Origin: Labia minor
Lineage: Eukaryota; Arthropoda; Insecta; Dermaptera; Spongiphoridae
Assembly (NCBI GenBank): GCA_963082975.1
Contig: OY720346.1
Span: forward strand, 27,460,720 to 27,524,719
Length of the DNA: 64,000 nt
Reading direction: 5' to 3'
The translations under genes were made by a program, and so were the position numbers. How positions within the stretch are numbered: position 1 is the stretch's first letter; each line of letters opens with the position of its first letter. A model generated the notes under the pieces. It was not told the origin of the DNA, did not search any database, and saw only the letters and a program-made list of their open reading frames with translations. Of this stretch, positions 22,287-33,660 are shown piece after piece.

Positions 22287-22318
22287 ACCTGGAACACCGA
22301 GCTATCGCTCGACCCTTT
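22287..22318 (+). repeat. Stem-loop repeat E (CCGAGC-GCTCG hairpin)
   Basis: ACCTGGAACACCGAGCTATC continues as GCTCGACCCTTT. The same word with small changes occurs at 31674-31705 and 32573-32604, and related hairpins (CCGAGCC/GGCTCGG) at 31594 and 33113. At 31674-31830 and 33113-33362 this hairpin is one end of elements sharing family D sequence. It is probably the stem-loop terminus of a Helentron-like family. Confidence 0.6.
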
Positions 22319-22514
22319 TAAAAATATTGATATACAATTCTTTAATTATTTATTACAATTATTATATGTTACATTATTGCATCAATCTGATTAAAATGAA
22401 TAGAACTTGGGGTACTCAAAAATAATAAATAATATTAATAAATATTAAATAATACTTTAGTGAAAAAATATTAAAAATTATAAAACTATCTAAAAATTAA
22501 TTAATAAAAGAACA

Positions 22515-23330
22515 ATGAATAAATCTATCTATCAATCTCTGTGGGTCTTCAGAACTCGAAAGTTCTTGGCCGCAGCAACCACACCCCTCCTAGTATTCCT
22601 ATTCTGAGTCACAACCCTCCAGTCCCTATCCTCTCCCATCTCTCTCATGTCCTTTCCCACATTATCCACCCACCGCGTCCTTGGTCTTTCAAGCGGACGT
22701 TTCCCACTCGGTCTCCCTGCCAATATATTTTTCGCCATTCTATCTTCTCCCATTCTAGCCACGTGTCCTGCCTACCGCAGCCTTCTCGATTTTATAATTC
22801 TACCTATATCTGGAGATGCATAGAGGTGATGCAATTCCTCGTTATGCAATCTCCGCCATTCCCCGGTGACCTCATCTTTCTTTGGCCCATAAATGCTTCG
22901 CAGAATCCTATTCTCAAATACTCTAAATCTACTCTCGTCACCTAAGGTCATAGACCATGCCTCACACACATAAAATACAACCGTTAAAATAATTGTTTTA
23001 TATATTTTAATTTTTATCCCCTTTGATAATAATTTTGACGCGATAAGCCCTTTTACTGCATGATAACAGGCGATCCCGATTGTAACCTCGCTTTAAACTC
23101 ATCTCAAATATTATTATCTTTCGTTATTACTTATTATAGAACCTAATCTACATTTTCAAATTCTATATCTTGTATGTTAAGACTTTGTCTTAGCATTATA
23201 GTCCCACCTCTTTTCCTGCTTCGATAAATTTTTCTACGCTATCTATGATTATAATTGCCGAATCTCCTATTATATTTAAGTCGTCTGCGTAACCAAATAC
23301 TTGAATTTTTTGTTTAATTCGACTTCGTTT
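22515..23330 (-). pseudogene. Non-LTR retrotransposon reverse transcriptase relic (copy 1)
   Basis: On the minus strand, degraded frames encode pieces of a reverse transcriptase. FGYADDLNIIG near 23265 is the catalytic YxDD box. It is followed by EAWSMTLGDESRFRVFENRI, then KKDEVTGEWRRLHNEELHHL, and KSRRLRWAGHVARMG with the basic GRPRTRW-like tail. This order is the typical 3' half of an RTE/Jockey-like ORF2. Frames shift between the blocks. The 3' end runs into ATAGATAGAT-type repeats near 22520. A second copy lies at 34755-35190 in the opposite orientation. Confidence 0.85.
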
Positions 23331-23489
23331 GACAATGAAAAAATAAATATAAAATAGTAATTTAATAAAAAATAAACACGAAAATAGATAAAAAAATAAC
23401 ATACAATTAACTAATAAAAATTTATAAGAATTAACAAAATAATATAACTACAAAACATATCAAAAAATTTTCTTTTTTTGGAATATATC

Positions 23490-23605
23490 ACCATTTTATT
23501 ATTTTTGTTTTTATTTTTTATTTTTAAATATCGATGCACTCGGCAAGCGTCGATCCCTCAAACTCTAGTCGTCAAAACGGCGCGACTAATATATTTAGAG
23601 AATAA
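23490..23605 (-). repeat. tRNA-derived SINE (copy 1)
   Basis: On the minus strand, TTAGTCGCGCCGTTTTGACG (A-box region) is followed by AGAGTTTGAGGGATCG (B-box region), GAGTGCATCGATATTTAAAA and an A-rich tail. It matches the plus-strand copy at 45511-45625 block for block. It lies immediately before a family D repeat. Confidence 0.7.
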
Positions 23606-23659
23606 CTACAATATATTCTCTCATGTAAGCAAGGCAATTACCAAGCCGTATTTGTCTTG

Positions 23660-23995
23660 TTTTTTTGAGAGATTAATAAATATATATATATATATATATA
23701 TTATTAAAATAAATATTTTTAATTTTATTTCGAAATTAAATAATAAATTTTAAAATATTTCAAATATAAAAAAAAATATTAATACAATATCTATTAAATA
23801 AAGAAAAAAAGAAAAATCTCAATATGGTCATTTGTGACGTCATCCATATATAAATTTAAATTAAGAAAAAATTAATGAAGATGATTTTTCTCCAGGTTGG
23901 AACCAATACAGATCGATTTGTATTTATAAATATTATCTATGGTGTGAATTTCAAAAAAATCCTTTGAGCGGTTAATTAATAAATTACAATAGAAT

Positions 23996-24034
<39 letters not shown>

Positions 24035-24055
24035 ATTTTTACTAGTATAATAAGA
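23660..24055 (+). mobile_element. Helentron-like family D copy
   Basis: One core unit begins TTTTTTGAGAGATTAATAAA, followed by TTTCGAAATTAAATAATAAA, TTTGTGACGTCATCCATATA, a unique tail TCCTTTGAGCGGTTAATTAA, a long (TA)n run and the end motif ACTAGTATAATAAG. The architecture is the same as 2790-3640 with a single core unit. Confidence 0.65.
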
Positions 24056-26150
24056 GAAGATACGCATATTGACGCACATATAGGCGTCTACATTCATAAA
24101 CACGCACACACAATTTTTCCAGGTCGTTATAACCCAAATAGAAGCTTAAATATAAACTTTGGTTATGATCGGTTTTACCGTTTGTCCGAATTTTGTTCAC
24201 AACTTTTCTGCCACACACACACACATACTCAAATAGGCCAACGGCACAACTACTTTTTTGGAATCAGAATGATTCCTTCGTGGATGTATGTGAAAAAACG
24301 CACATTAGTCGTGAATCGGGATTACGAATCATTACTCTCAAAAAACTTTTTTTCGATTGGAAAGTAAAAAAGTTGGCATAATTTATTTTTATATTACTTT
24401 ATCCATTATACAATTATATTATATGTAGGTTTGACTATAAACTTAATTAGTTTTCTGAGACTGCTTATGTTTTATGTTTTTAGGAATATATAATTCATCA
24501 AATTTACTGACATAAACTTATCCAATCTCTATAATATATTATAAAATATTATGAATTTAATGTTTTGATGTTTTTTATACATTATTTGCTACTATCAGAA
24601 GAAAACTAAGAAATTAGAGCCTATTAGATTAAATATAAACCAAATGAGATTATAAGAATTTATTTACAATTTAAAAAAAAAATAAAATAAAAAAAAAATA
24701 AATAATCCTGAATAATATAATTTGATCAATCATTTTTTTTTAGTTTAAATTACACATGAAATCCTAAAAAACTGGAATTTTTAAATCAGCAAATCGTGTA
24801 AGTCTACAAATTAGATTATTTAATTTAATTTTATTATTTTTTCGTTAAATATTAGAAAATTATTGCAGGGGAAGGGTGGGTTGTGGTCCCTAGAAGGGTA
24901 ATATTTTGTTTAACAATTTAAAATGAAACAAAATATTAATATTATTTAAATTTGTTGTGAAACTGATTTATTATAAGTTATGAATTAATTTAATTAAATA
25001 ATTCTAAATTTGGAGGTTATTTTGGAGAGAGTTATAGGGTAGCAAAATAAAGGTATCTCTCTATTACCATTATAAATTTATACCAGAATAAGCAGACTTC
25101 GAAACTGCTTTATTAAAATAAATTTTGCATACGATATTATAGATATATTCTTGGCTAACCATGAGGACCTTAATATGTATATATATAGTTAGTTATTAAA
25201 GTAGTAATAAACAAAACATAATTATTAAGCTATACATAAATAAATTTTGGATATCTTCTTAATGAATAATTTGCAATAACTTTTAATTTTTAAAGATATC
25301 AAAATTTTGAAAAATATACATTTTCTGATAAATTTTGTTTTTATTTAAAAAAACTACTGGTTTCCCCAATAGTTTTTTTAGTTTTGTAGGCCCTAATTTG
25401 CTTATCTTTCGTATTCTAGTAAAATTTCGTAAGTTAGAAAACAGAATGTGATTTGTTTAAAAATTTAAATTTTATTGACAAAATAAACTAACATGACAGG
25501 ACGTAAACTATTTTCAGCTTTAAACTGCTAAAAACCCTAATGCAGAAGTATCGCGATTGCGTAGAAAAATTAAAAATCTTAATAAATAAATTTAATAATT
25601 TCCAATAAAATAGATATATGATCTATCTATATATCAAACAAACTATAATTCTAACTTAGATATGACAAAAATATATATCACAGACCATCTATATCTATGG
25701 CCTATAAAATTAAACAAGAAAACCACAATATTAGTTTAGGATATTTAATGTGTATATATTTTTCAATGTGTTAATCATCTTTATGATGAAAAAACTCAGA
25801 TTCTATACTAATTTCTAATTTTATAAATTAACCACTTCATAAGTTCCATTCACTTTTACTTTAAGAAAATAATTGAATGTCCATCTTCTGAATATGAGGC
25901 CTATTGGTATATACTATTTAAATATTTTTTTTTCCATTTCTTAATTAAATTAATAATTTGAATTTTAACATGAAACAAAATTAATTTGATTTCAAATTGA
26001 TTCGTACATTTTAGTTTCTGCTTATAAAACAGAAGTGCACTCTAGTTTTAAAAAATAGAATTACATTCTCATTTCTTTCACTTCTAGGTTAAGGTTATTT
26101 TATTTAATAATATAAAATTATTTTTTATTATTTTGATAATTTCTATTAAT
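24056..26150. other. Gene-free AT-rich intergenic sequence
   Basis: No gene recognised. A short stretch around 24060-24370 contains an (AC)n run and two overlapping frames of about 60 codons on the plus strand (CEKTHISRESGL) that could be transposon debris. The rest is uniform AT-rich sequence with no visible inverted repeats. Confidence 0.5.
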
Positions 26151-26182
26151 TTATAATTCTTTTCATACAGATTTTTAATAAA

Positions 26183-26614
26183 ATGGGCAACACACAAGGG
26201 AATACTAGACGATTTACAATGCATAATGATTCACCAAATGGTGTAATTCAAGTGTCAGAATCGGTAGCAGCCCGATTACAAGGAGCATCAACTACAAAAT
26301 CACCAATTCATACAATGCAATCACAACAAGAGGCAAATGATAAAAAATATTGGAATCATCGTATGGATCAATTGCATAATCAAAATGCTGAAATACACAA
26401 ACATTTAGAAATTGAATATAATAAAGCGTTTGAGGAGATAGAGAAATCATTCCCCAAACGCACATTGGAAATTAAAAAGATCCCATGCCAAGATATGAAA
26501 TCAAAAATTCTTGAATGTTATAGAACAAATCCTGATAAAGCATTGGCATGTGCTAAAGAAGTTGAAGCCTTTAGTTCTTGTGTTAATAATATCCGTAATG
26601 ATATCCTATGTTAA
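26183..26614 (+). CDS. CHCHD3: MICOS complex subunit Mic19/Mic25 (CHCHD3-like)
   Basis: A single-exon frame of 143 codons. The start MGNTQGNTRRFT has Gly2 for N-myristoylation, then PNGVIQVSESVAARLQG matches the conserved DUF737 head of the Mic19/Mic25 family. Residues ~50-95 are a short charged coiled coil. The CHCH domain has Cys102, 112, 123 and 133 in two exact CX9C pairs (PCQDMKSKILEC, CAKEVEAFSSC). The protein sits in the mitochondrial intermembrane space and links Mic60/Mic10 at cristae junctions. At 143 residues it is clearly shorter than the ~220 usual in flies and mammals; the shortening is in the coiled coil. An acceptor-like TTTCATACAG 17 bp before the ATG suggests a 5' UTR intron. 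Confidence 0.9.
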   Translation: MGNTQGNTRRFTMHNDSPNGVIQVSESVAARLQGASTTKSPIHTMQSQQEANDKKYWNHRMDQLHNQNAEIHKHLEIEYNKAFEEIEKSFPKRTLEIKKIPCQDMKSKILECYRTNPDKALACAKEVEAFSSCVNNIRNDILC

Positions 26615-28091
26615 TGGTATTCTTTTATTTTTATTTATTTTAATTTTATTTGTTGTCAAATAGTCCGACATATACAGAAATCTTTAGTCATACATACATA
26701 CGTTTTTTAGTTTATTTCTTGAGAAAATAAAAAAATCATGAAAAAAATGTAAAACTTGTACATTATCGAAAAAAACATTCATTTTTGTACATAAATAAAT
26801 CCAACAAAAAATAATATATTTAAGTATTTCTGGAATAAATAAATAAAACTTATTTTCAAATTTTATTTCATTTAATCAACCTGATATATAAGCATTTTTA
26901 TTTTTAGATTTTCTTACAATAATGGAGAAAAAATATTAAATAAAAAAAAAATTTCTTCCCCATTCATTCTTTTTTTACAAAAACAAACACTTATATCGAC
27001 GTCTATTTTCAACAGACTTGTTTTTGTTTATATAGAAAGGAGTTTTTTCCATCTTCATATAAATAAACAACTTTGTAATAAAATTAATAAGGTACTAATA
27101 AAAATGAGAAGGAATATTGAAAAAATTGAATTAGAATTATAAATAAATTCACTTATTTTTTTATAAAATATATTTTAAAAAATATTCTAATTACTTATAA
27201 ACATTTAAATATAATTATTTTCTTACAAAAAATATAATATATAGATTAAAAAAAATACTGATCTTGTTTTATTATATAACAAATATCTATATACATTATT
27301 ATAAATGTTATAAAACTATTTTAAAATTATAAAAAAATTAAATAAATAAAAATGAGGTAAATATTTCACAGTGATCTTTAAATAAGATCAAAATTATTAA
27401 ATTTAAAGAAATTATAATTGTATATAAATAAAAATTTATTTAATTATAATTAATTTATTAATAAATTAGATAAATTCATTATATTATTATAAAGAAAGAT
27501 CTAACTATATATATTCTATTTATTTAAATTTTACATATCTTTATTGTTAGTTGATTTCATTTTATAATAATTTGAATTTTTTCTTGATTTCTTACACATT
27601 TAATTATAACTAGCCAACCGGCCTTACAATTAATCTAACTGAGAGAATTCTGCAAGTACCTTTATCCGGCTTGATATGTGATTTATTGTTACATACATGT
27701 CCAAAACAAATTCAATAGACAAATATTTGAAAAAAAAATTCCCAAAATTTACCGAAGTAAAGAAATTAAATCCAAATTCATGTTGTTATAAACATTTTTG
27801 ACTCTGCCCCTTCCTCCACATCACCTACCACTAAAATGCCGGAGCCCAATTGGAATTCCTCCGAAAAAACAAAACACGAAGGAGTTGCTGCAAATATAAA
27901 ACATTTGGATGCATACATACAAATTAATTATTAATTTAAGTTATTTTTAATTAATTTATGGCACATTGGTAATTCAGGAAAGATTAAAATTTAAACTACA
28001 GAAATTTTTAATCCAATACTAAACAGGATTTGAATTTGGGGATGAAATTTAGACAAAGCATTTGTCTATTTAAACTATTTATTTGATTATC
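26615..28091. other. Gene-free AT-rich intergenic sequence
   Basis: Includes the MIC19 3' UTR with AATAAA signals. No coding potential, and no inverted repeats I can define. A slightly GC-richer patch at 27800-27900 may be transposon debris. Confidence 0.5.
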
Positions 28092-28305
28092 GCAAGAGTG
28101 TCAAACTCAATGGCTAATATGGACCAAACAAAATATAGGTGGGCTCCCAAAAAACAAAACAATATAGAAAAGTACGTTTAACACAAATAATAAATACAGT
28201 AAAAAAAAAACAAGAAAATTATAATGTTCTTGTCATCTCTTCTGTGCTACTATACTTATCCGGATATCCAAAATATTCGTTGCAGGCTGCGAGTTTGACA
28301 TTTGG
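28092..28305. mobile_element. Probable degraded hAT MITE
   Basis: The left part AAGAGTGTCAAACTCAATGG and the right part GGCTGCGAGTTTGACA are in inverted orientation. They resemble the CAGGGGTGTCAAACTC... termini of a widespread hAT group. I could not define exact ends or a target duplication. A GGGGCGCAGCCCC palindrome follows the right end. Confidence 0.45.
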
Positions 28306-28474
28306 GGCGCAGCCCCAAATTGGTAAAAAGGGAAAAAATAATTTTTTTATATACCCATTATTTATGACAAAAAACCATTTCTTGCCTTTATACCAATTTA
28401 GGACTGCGCCGCAGGATTAGAGGTTAACGTATGCTCGATAAGAGTCATTTCAAATGTGAAATAGTGACTCTTAA

Positions 28475-28716
28475 CACACTATAAGAGGGGCGGGTATTTG
28501 TACCCGTTGCGGGGACTGCCACTTATAAGCGGGCGGGTATTTATACCCGTTGCCACTTAATAATATATATTTTCCCTTGTGTCACTTAAAATTACTTATT
28601 TTAAACGATAACTAATATATATCCCCCATATAAGTGGCAACGGGTATAAATACCCGCCCCGCTTATAAGTGGCAGTCCCCGCAACGGGTACAAATACCCG
28701 CCCCGCTCATAGTGTG
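28475..28716. mobile_element. TTAA-flanked fold-back MITE with four GGGTATTTRTACCC palindromes
   Basis: This 242-bp element lies between two TTAA sites (28471-28474, 28717-28720). The ends are CACACTATAAGAGGGGCGGG and its near-complement. Each ~87-bp arm holds two short palindromes (GGGTATTTGTACCC and GGGTATTTATACCC), each followed by GTTGC. The whole element can fold as one long hairpin or as four small ones. TTAA target sites point to the piggyBac superfamily. It is G+C-rich compared with all surrounding DNA. Confidence 0.85.
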
Positions 28717-28996
28717 TTAATAATGCCTATAGTCCCCACGATTTTGTAAGAAAACATCTAAATATTTTATGTTTATATAGCAAACTCCTGAGTGATTAGA
28801 TTTTTCCACCAGTGTATTCAAGTAAATGAAAATTAGGTATATCAACTTAAATATAAACTTAGATAAATAAAGTTTTTTTATACAATTACAATAATACAAT
28901 ATTATAAATGAAATGAGTAATTAATATTTTAAAATAATTTTTGATATCAGGCACGTTTATATATATAAATTTATTAAGCATTTAAAATTTTTTTAA

Positions 28997-29607
28997 CCCC
29001 TTAAGCCGGGAACCCGAGTACAAAATCTATCGTAATGGCGGGACTCCATGTCCGTACTCACCGGCTTCCAGCGTTTATATAAATATGCATTTCTCTGTCA
29101 TCTCTCGATCATATTTGAAAATTTTTGCACTCTTTAAAACTACAATAATTACACTTTCTCTTTTTTCCACTTTTTTTGTTTTGTTTTTTTTGAACACATT
29201 TTTTCAAAGAAGAAAAAACTGTTTTTTCGAGAGTCTTCAAAACTGAATTTCTAGCTAAGCTGATTAAATTTTTTTTATACAAAGAAACAACTTCCCTTGA
29301 CATCTCTTGAAAATTTCACAAATTTATATTGAGTAGTTTATGAGATGTTAATTATTTTAGGCATGCTTTGAATCAGGTTGCCAAAATTTATCACAGAATT
29401 CAATTTCTATGTAAGCCAAGCTGATTAAATTTTTCGTATACAAAGAAACATCTTCCAATGACATCTCTTGAAAATTTCACAAATTTATGTTGAGTAGTTT
29501 ATGAGATATTAATTATTTTAGGTACGAGTGCAAGAAAGTGCATTTTTCGCTCATTTAATTCCCGCTGGAGCGCTGGCATAGCAAAATTTAATTCCCGGCT
29601 TGAGGGG
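28997..29607. mobile_element. Intact piggyBac-type MITE
   Basis: Flanked by TTAA on both sides (28993-28996 and 29608-29611). The TIRs are CCCCTTAAGCCGGGAA and TTCCCGGCTTGAGGGG. The 611-bp interior has an ~190-bp direct duplication with AAATTTCACAAATTTATRTT blocks and no open frame of note. TTAA plus CCC-starting ends is characteristic of piggyBac. It serves as the unbroken reference for the nested copy in CEP43 intron 7. Confidence 0.9.
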
Positions 29608-29679
29608 TTAATATATATATATATATCATTTGTACAATTTAAAATATTAATTATTAAATAAGTAGTTTTGATAAATACT

Positions 29680-30532
29680 TTATAGAAAATCATCATAATC
29701 ATCTTCATCTTCAGCGCCTGGGGGGACCAATGCACCACCAAACCATTCTGAAACATCCCACCCAAACACTTTTGTTATACCATAAAAAAGTCGCATTAAC
29801 AAAAGGCCAACAAAACTGATTGGATTTGTTTCACGTGAAACTAATTGTTGTTTATTATTGATTGATAATTTTTTTGCTTTCCCTTCTTTTATTATCTGAA
29901 AAAGAAAAAAAAAATTGAATTCTTTTTAATATAACAATTCTCTATATTCTAATATAAAACTTATATTTATTAATTATTTATTATTTCAACCTTAATCTTT
30001 AAATTTAACCTTAAAAACGATTAAAAATATCTATTAATAAATAGGTACAATCATTAATCTGTTCATAATAAACTATAAATTATTTTGTTTTATTTTAACT
30101 TAATCATTACATAATTGGGTTTAACAATGTTTATTCCAAAAGTAACATATACCTAATTGTTTAAATATTTTTAATATATGAATGTTCCATTTTAATAAAG
30201 ATAACATCAACTAATTTTAATTTTAAATTTTTGAATAAATGTATTTCAATAATAATAATAGTAATAAAATACATAGCTGATAACAACAAAATTAGGTATT
30301 AACAAATAATTTAAGAAATTTCCAATTATGTTTTTTGTCATAAAAAGCCGGCCCTCAGTAAATTCATACCGTTACTATTACATAAATAAATTAATCTAAA
30401 ATTATTGATAAAATAATTTTATATATATCTCAATAAAATTGTATTTCTTACCATTAATGTTACGAAGATGATAAATTGAAATAGAAATATTCTTCTGTAG
30501 AACATATTTATTTATTGTTATAATGAGGGGAC
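29680..30532 (-). CDS. Small protein with N-terminal hydrophobic segment and acidic tail
   Basis: Two exons on the minus strand: 30532-30452 (5' UTR plus coding from the ATG at 30505) and 29895-29680. The joined frame gives 89 residues. Residues 1-20 (MFYRRIFLFQFIIFVTLMII) are a signal peptide or signal anchor. A basic stretch follows, then NPISFVGLLLMRLFYGITKV, a second hydrophobic/amphipathic helix, and the end EWFGGALVPPGAEDEDDYDD with a very acidic tail. I do not know a name for this family. The PPGA-acidic ending resembles small conserved insect secretory-pathway proteins, but that is memory, not proof. A strong acceptor (TTTTGCCTTAG|G at 30533) before the ATG means a non-coding first exon lies upstream. 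Confidence 0.78.
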
Positions 30533-31590
30533 CTAAGGCAAAAGAGAAAAAATTGATTATTTCAATAAAGGTGTACGTCAATTTGAACATTCCTCATGTA
30601 ACTGTAAAATTTAGTTTTTATTCAAGAGTCGTATTAGTATACAAATAAAAATGCAAGAAGCATCGGTATATTCTTTCTTTAATTATTTATTATTTAGAAC
30701 AATATTCATATATAGCTAAATGTTAATTATATTATTTATCCTTAATCTATGACCTCAATTTAAATTATAATAATTTATTATATTTTTATATATATATATA
30801 TTAAATCCATATTTTTCTAAGATCATGAGATTTTTGAAAAATTTAAAATGTTACACTGTTTTTTAAAATGAAATCGTTTTATTTGAATACAATTATTTCA
30901 TTTTATATTTATATTTTATAAAATTATTAGAAAATCTTCGTATATAATTTAAATATTTAATTTGTGTCTAATTCTGTTTTTGCTTCTTATTAAATATTAT
31001 TTAAATTGAAGATTCTATCTAATATTATGCCATTAACGTTTCTTCCTCATAGGGATAATTAAATAATTTAATATATTAAATAAAAAAAAATTGGGGACTA
31101 TAACTGGGTTAGTATTAACAAGGACTAGATTATTATAGAATATATATGAAATTAAAGTTTTCTATGTGTTCAGGTGCTAACACAAAATGGGTCTCAAAAC
31201 TTGATCAAAAGGGAATTTCAATTATGTTCAGAATCAAAATAATTCCTAGAGATGTATAAATTTAAAATCAATAATTTATATATTTTTTAGAGTTTCTCAG
31301 ATATTTCAAGAAATAAATAAAAAAATTTAAAATATTTATCTTTTCATATATAAGAAATATATATACTTTAACAAAAAAAGTCACCACATAGACAATAGTT
31401 TATTCTTTAATCACAAAGATAAATGCATTTAATTATTATCTTTAAAACATTTTTAGAATGTAAAATATGTAATGCAATTTTCGTAAAAATCATTTTTTGG
31501 TAATCTCTATTAAAAAAAGTATAAGTCAATAAGATTAATTTCTATTATAATATAAATATATATGCGTATATAAATGCGTATATAAATAAT
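30533..31590. other. AT-rich sequence, probably first intron of the 29.7-kb gene
   Basis: No gene or clear repeat seen. The acceptor at its left border implies that this is the beginning (minus-strand sense: the end) of a 5' UTR intron. Confidence 0.45.
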
Positions 31591-31593
31591 AGT

Positions 31594-31830
31594 ACCGGGA
31601 CCCCGAGCCTCGGCTCGGTACTTAAGTTAAAAAAAATGATTCATTATTATTGGGTTTGGCTGGTAATATTAATACCTGGGACACCGAGCTGTCGCTCGAC
31701 CCTTTAAAAAATATTAATCTACAATTAATTATTTATTACAATTATTAAATGTTGCATCATTGCATCAATCTGATTAAAATGAATTGAACTGGGGTCCTCA
31801 ATAATACAAACAAACAATTTTAGCTAGCAT
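31594..31830. mobile_element. Two adjacent Helentron-like termini, one short complete element
   Basis: 31594-31625 is the hairpin ACCGGGACCCCGAGCCTCGG then CTCGGTACTTAAG. From 31674 a second hairpin (ACCTGGGACACCGAGCTGTC) is followed, after only ~150 bp, by the family D end motif TTTTAGCTAGCATAATAA at ~31830. This is the shortest segment with both ends, so it defines the family: hairpin at one end, TAGCTAGCAT at the other. Confidence 0.6.
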
Positions 31831-32368
31831 AATAAAATTAATCCAAGTAATATCGTCTATTTCTATTCGACACTATTTTCAGTTATGAAATGAACAGTCA
31901 GTAGAGAGTAAAAAAATTGTAATTGAAGACCGTTGTTTTTAAAAATAATTAAATTATTTTATAGATTATAAAATAAAAATTATTGTATTAACATTAAAAA
32001 TATTGAAATAAAAAAATAATAGTTTGATTTAATAAACTAAAATATTATAAACATTTTTAATGTGAATTTCTCAGGGAGGTAGGGAGCCCAATTCATTTAA
32101 CCATCCATGTTGTATAAGGAATCTTAATTTCTTAACACTCCGTTTTTTCAAATTTAAAATAGAGGGAGAGAAAGAGTTTCAATTATATTCGAATAGTCTA
32201 TATATTCTATATATGAGTATTTTTTTTTTCTGAATTTAATACCAAGTTGATTTTCAAAATTTTCTATTCTTTATGCATATGATTGATTACATGTGTTAAA
32301 ATTTAAACAAATTCAAATATTCTAATTTATAAATTTATATAAAATTTAATATTATTTTTTCGAGACTA

Positions 32369-32478
32369 ATGGCAAATACCGGTGGCCCTAGTCAGAGCAA
32401 GAGAAGACTCCTTTTGGTAGCGGCCCAGTCGATGATGTTATATGGATCGGAGATTTGGGCTTTACAACTATATTTTAA
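32369..32478 (+). pseudogene. Fragment of an R1/Jockey-type reverse transcriptase
   Basis: The frame reads LMANTGGPSQSKRRLLLVAA and continues QSMMLYGSEIWAL. This matches the conserved stretch after the fingers/palm of non-LTR reverse transcriptases (MxNxGGPxxSxRRLL...LYGxxIWA). Only ~36 codons survive. It is a different lineage from the copies at 22515 and 34755. Confidence 0.75.
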
Positions 32479-32572
32479 GTGAAAAAATGATTTCTTGGTT
32501 ATATAAAAATTAAAATATGATTCTTTATATCTTTATTATACAGAAAAGTAGGCGTGTTAATATAAAATATAT

Positions 32573-32604
32573 ACCTGGGACACCGAACTATCACTCGACC
32601 CTTT
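32573..32604 (+). repeat. Stem-loop repeat E, third copy
   Basis: ACCTGGGACACCGAACTATC then ACTCGACCCTTT. It is slightly degenerate in the stem compared with 22287 and 31674. Confidence 0.6.
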
Positions 32605-33112
32605 AACCAATTTATACAATTTATTTTTATATACTTTAAAAATTTTACAATTTTTTAATTATTTATTATAATTGTTAAATGGGATTTCTAAAAATGACCC
32701 ATTAAAAATTTGTTTCCTAAAATGTTTCAAATTAATTAAAATAAATTGTATAAATGTTCATTTATAAAATCTATATATCTGTGAGTTTGTTTTTCGATTT
32801 TTTAAATTTTGATTTTGGATTCGATTAGAGCTTAAAATGTGTAAATAAATGTAGAGTGGTCTTGGTTTTTTTAAAATTCGTTTGGGAACATGGTCAAATC
32901 GGCAGTCAAAGTTGAAAATTCCCCATATATTATAACTACTGTAATTAGTATTATTATAATGTAAAATTATAAAGAAAAAATGTTTAGACATTATTATAGA
33001 CATTTTCATTCTGTAAATTAAATAATTTTATTTCATTTAAATAAATATCTATTTTTAAATATTTTTTTCTCTCTACATTATTTATCTAATTCTCACAATA
33101 TATTAAGATCAT

Positions 33113-33362
33113 ACCGGGACCCCGAGCCTCGGCTCTGTAATTAAGTTAAAAAAAAAAAATTCATTATTATTGATAAATATATATCGTAATTTATAATTAT
33201 AAAATATTATTAAAATATATATTTTTAATTTTATTTCGAAATTAAATAAAAAATTTTAAAATATTTTAAATATAAAAAAAATATTAATACAATATTCTTT
33301 AAAAAAAGGCGGGAGTCAAATTTCAATATAAATGTCATTTGTGATGTCATCAATATATAAAT
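33113..33362 (+). mobile_element. Helentron-like fragment: hairpin end plus family D core
   Basis: ACCGGGACCCCGAGCCTCGG (hairpin) is followed by AATTAAGTTAAAAA and then by a family D core with TTTCGAAATTAAATAA and GGCGGGAGTCAAATTTC. This physically joins the hairpin repeat to family D and supports one element family. Confidence 0.6.
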
Positions 33363-33479
33363 TAATAATAAATAATATTAATAAATATTAAATTTAATAA
33401 AAGAACAATGAATAAATAAATATAAAATAGTAATTTATTAAAATGTAAACAATAGATAAAAAGAAAAAAAATAACAAAT

Positions 33480-33590
33480 TCATTATTTTCATTTTCATTT
33501 TCATTTTTAAATAACGATTCACCCGGAGAGTTTCGAACCGACGAAATCCACTCGTTAAAACATCACTTTACCATCTGGACTAAATGTATT
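33480..33590 (-). repeat. tRNA-derived SINE (copy 2)
   Basis: On the minus strand, TTAGTCCAGATGGTAAAGTG is a good A box and GGTTCGAAACTC a good B box, with an A/T-rich tail after it. Like copy 1 it is directly followed (33661) by a family D repeat. The pol III boxes are better preserved than in the other two copies. No tRNA cloverleaf can be closed around them with certainty. Confidence 0.7.
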
Positions 33591-33660
33591 TAAATAAAAA
33601 ATTGTCATTTTTTTACTGTCTTAGCAGGCAGATTTGATGTTTTTTATTTTATTTTTTTTT

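Noticed and set aside
32758-33009. 83-codon minus-strand frame
   Set aside because: AT-rich, no family, no splice context and flanked by repeats. Likely chance.
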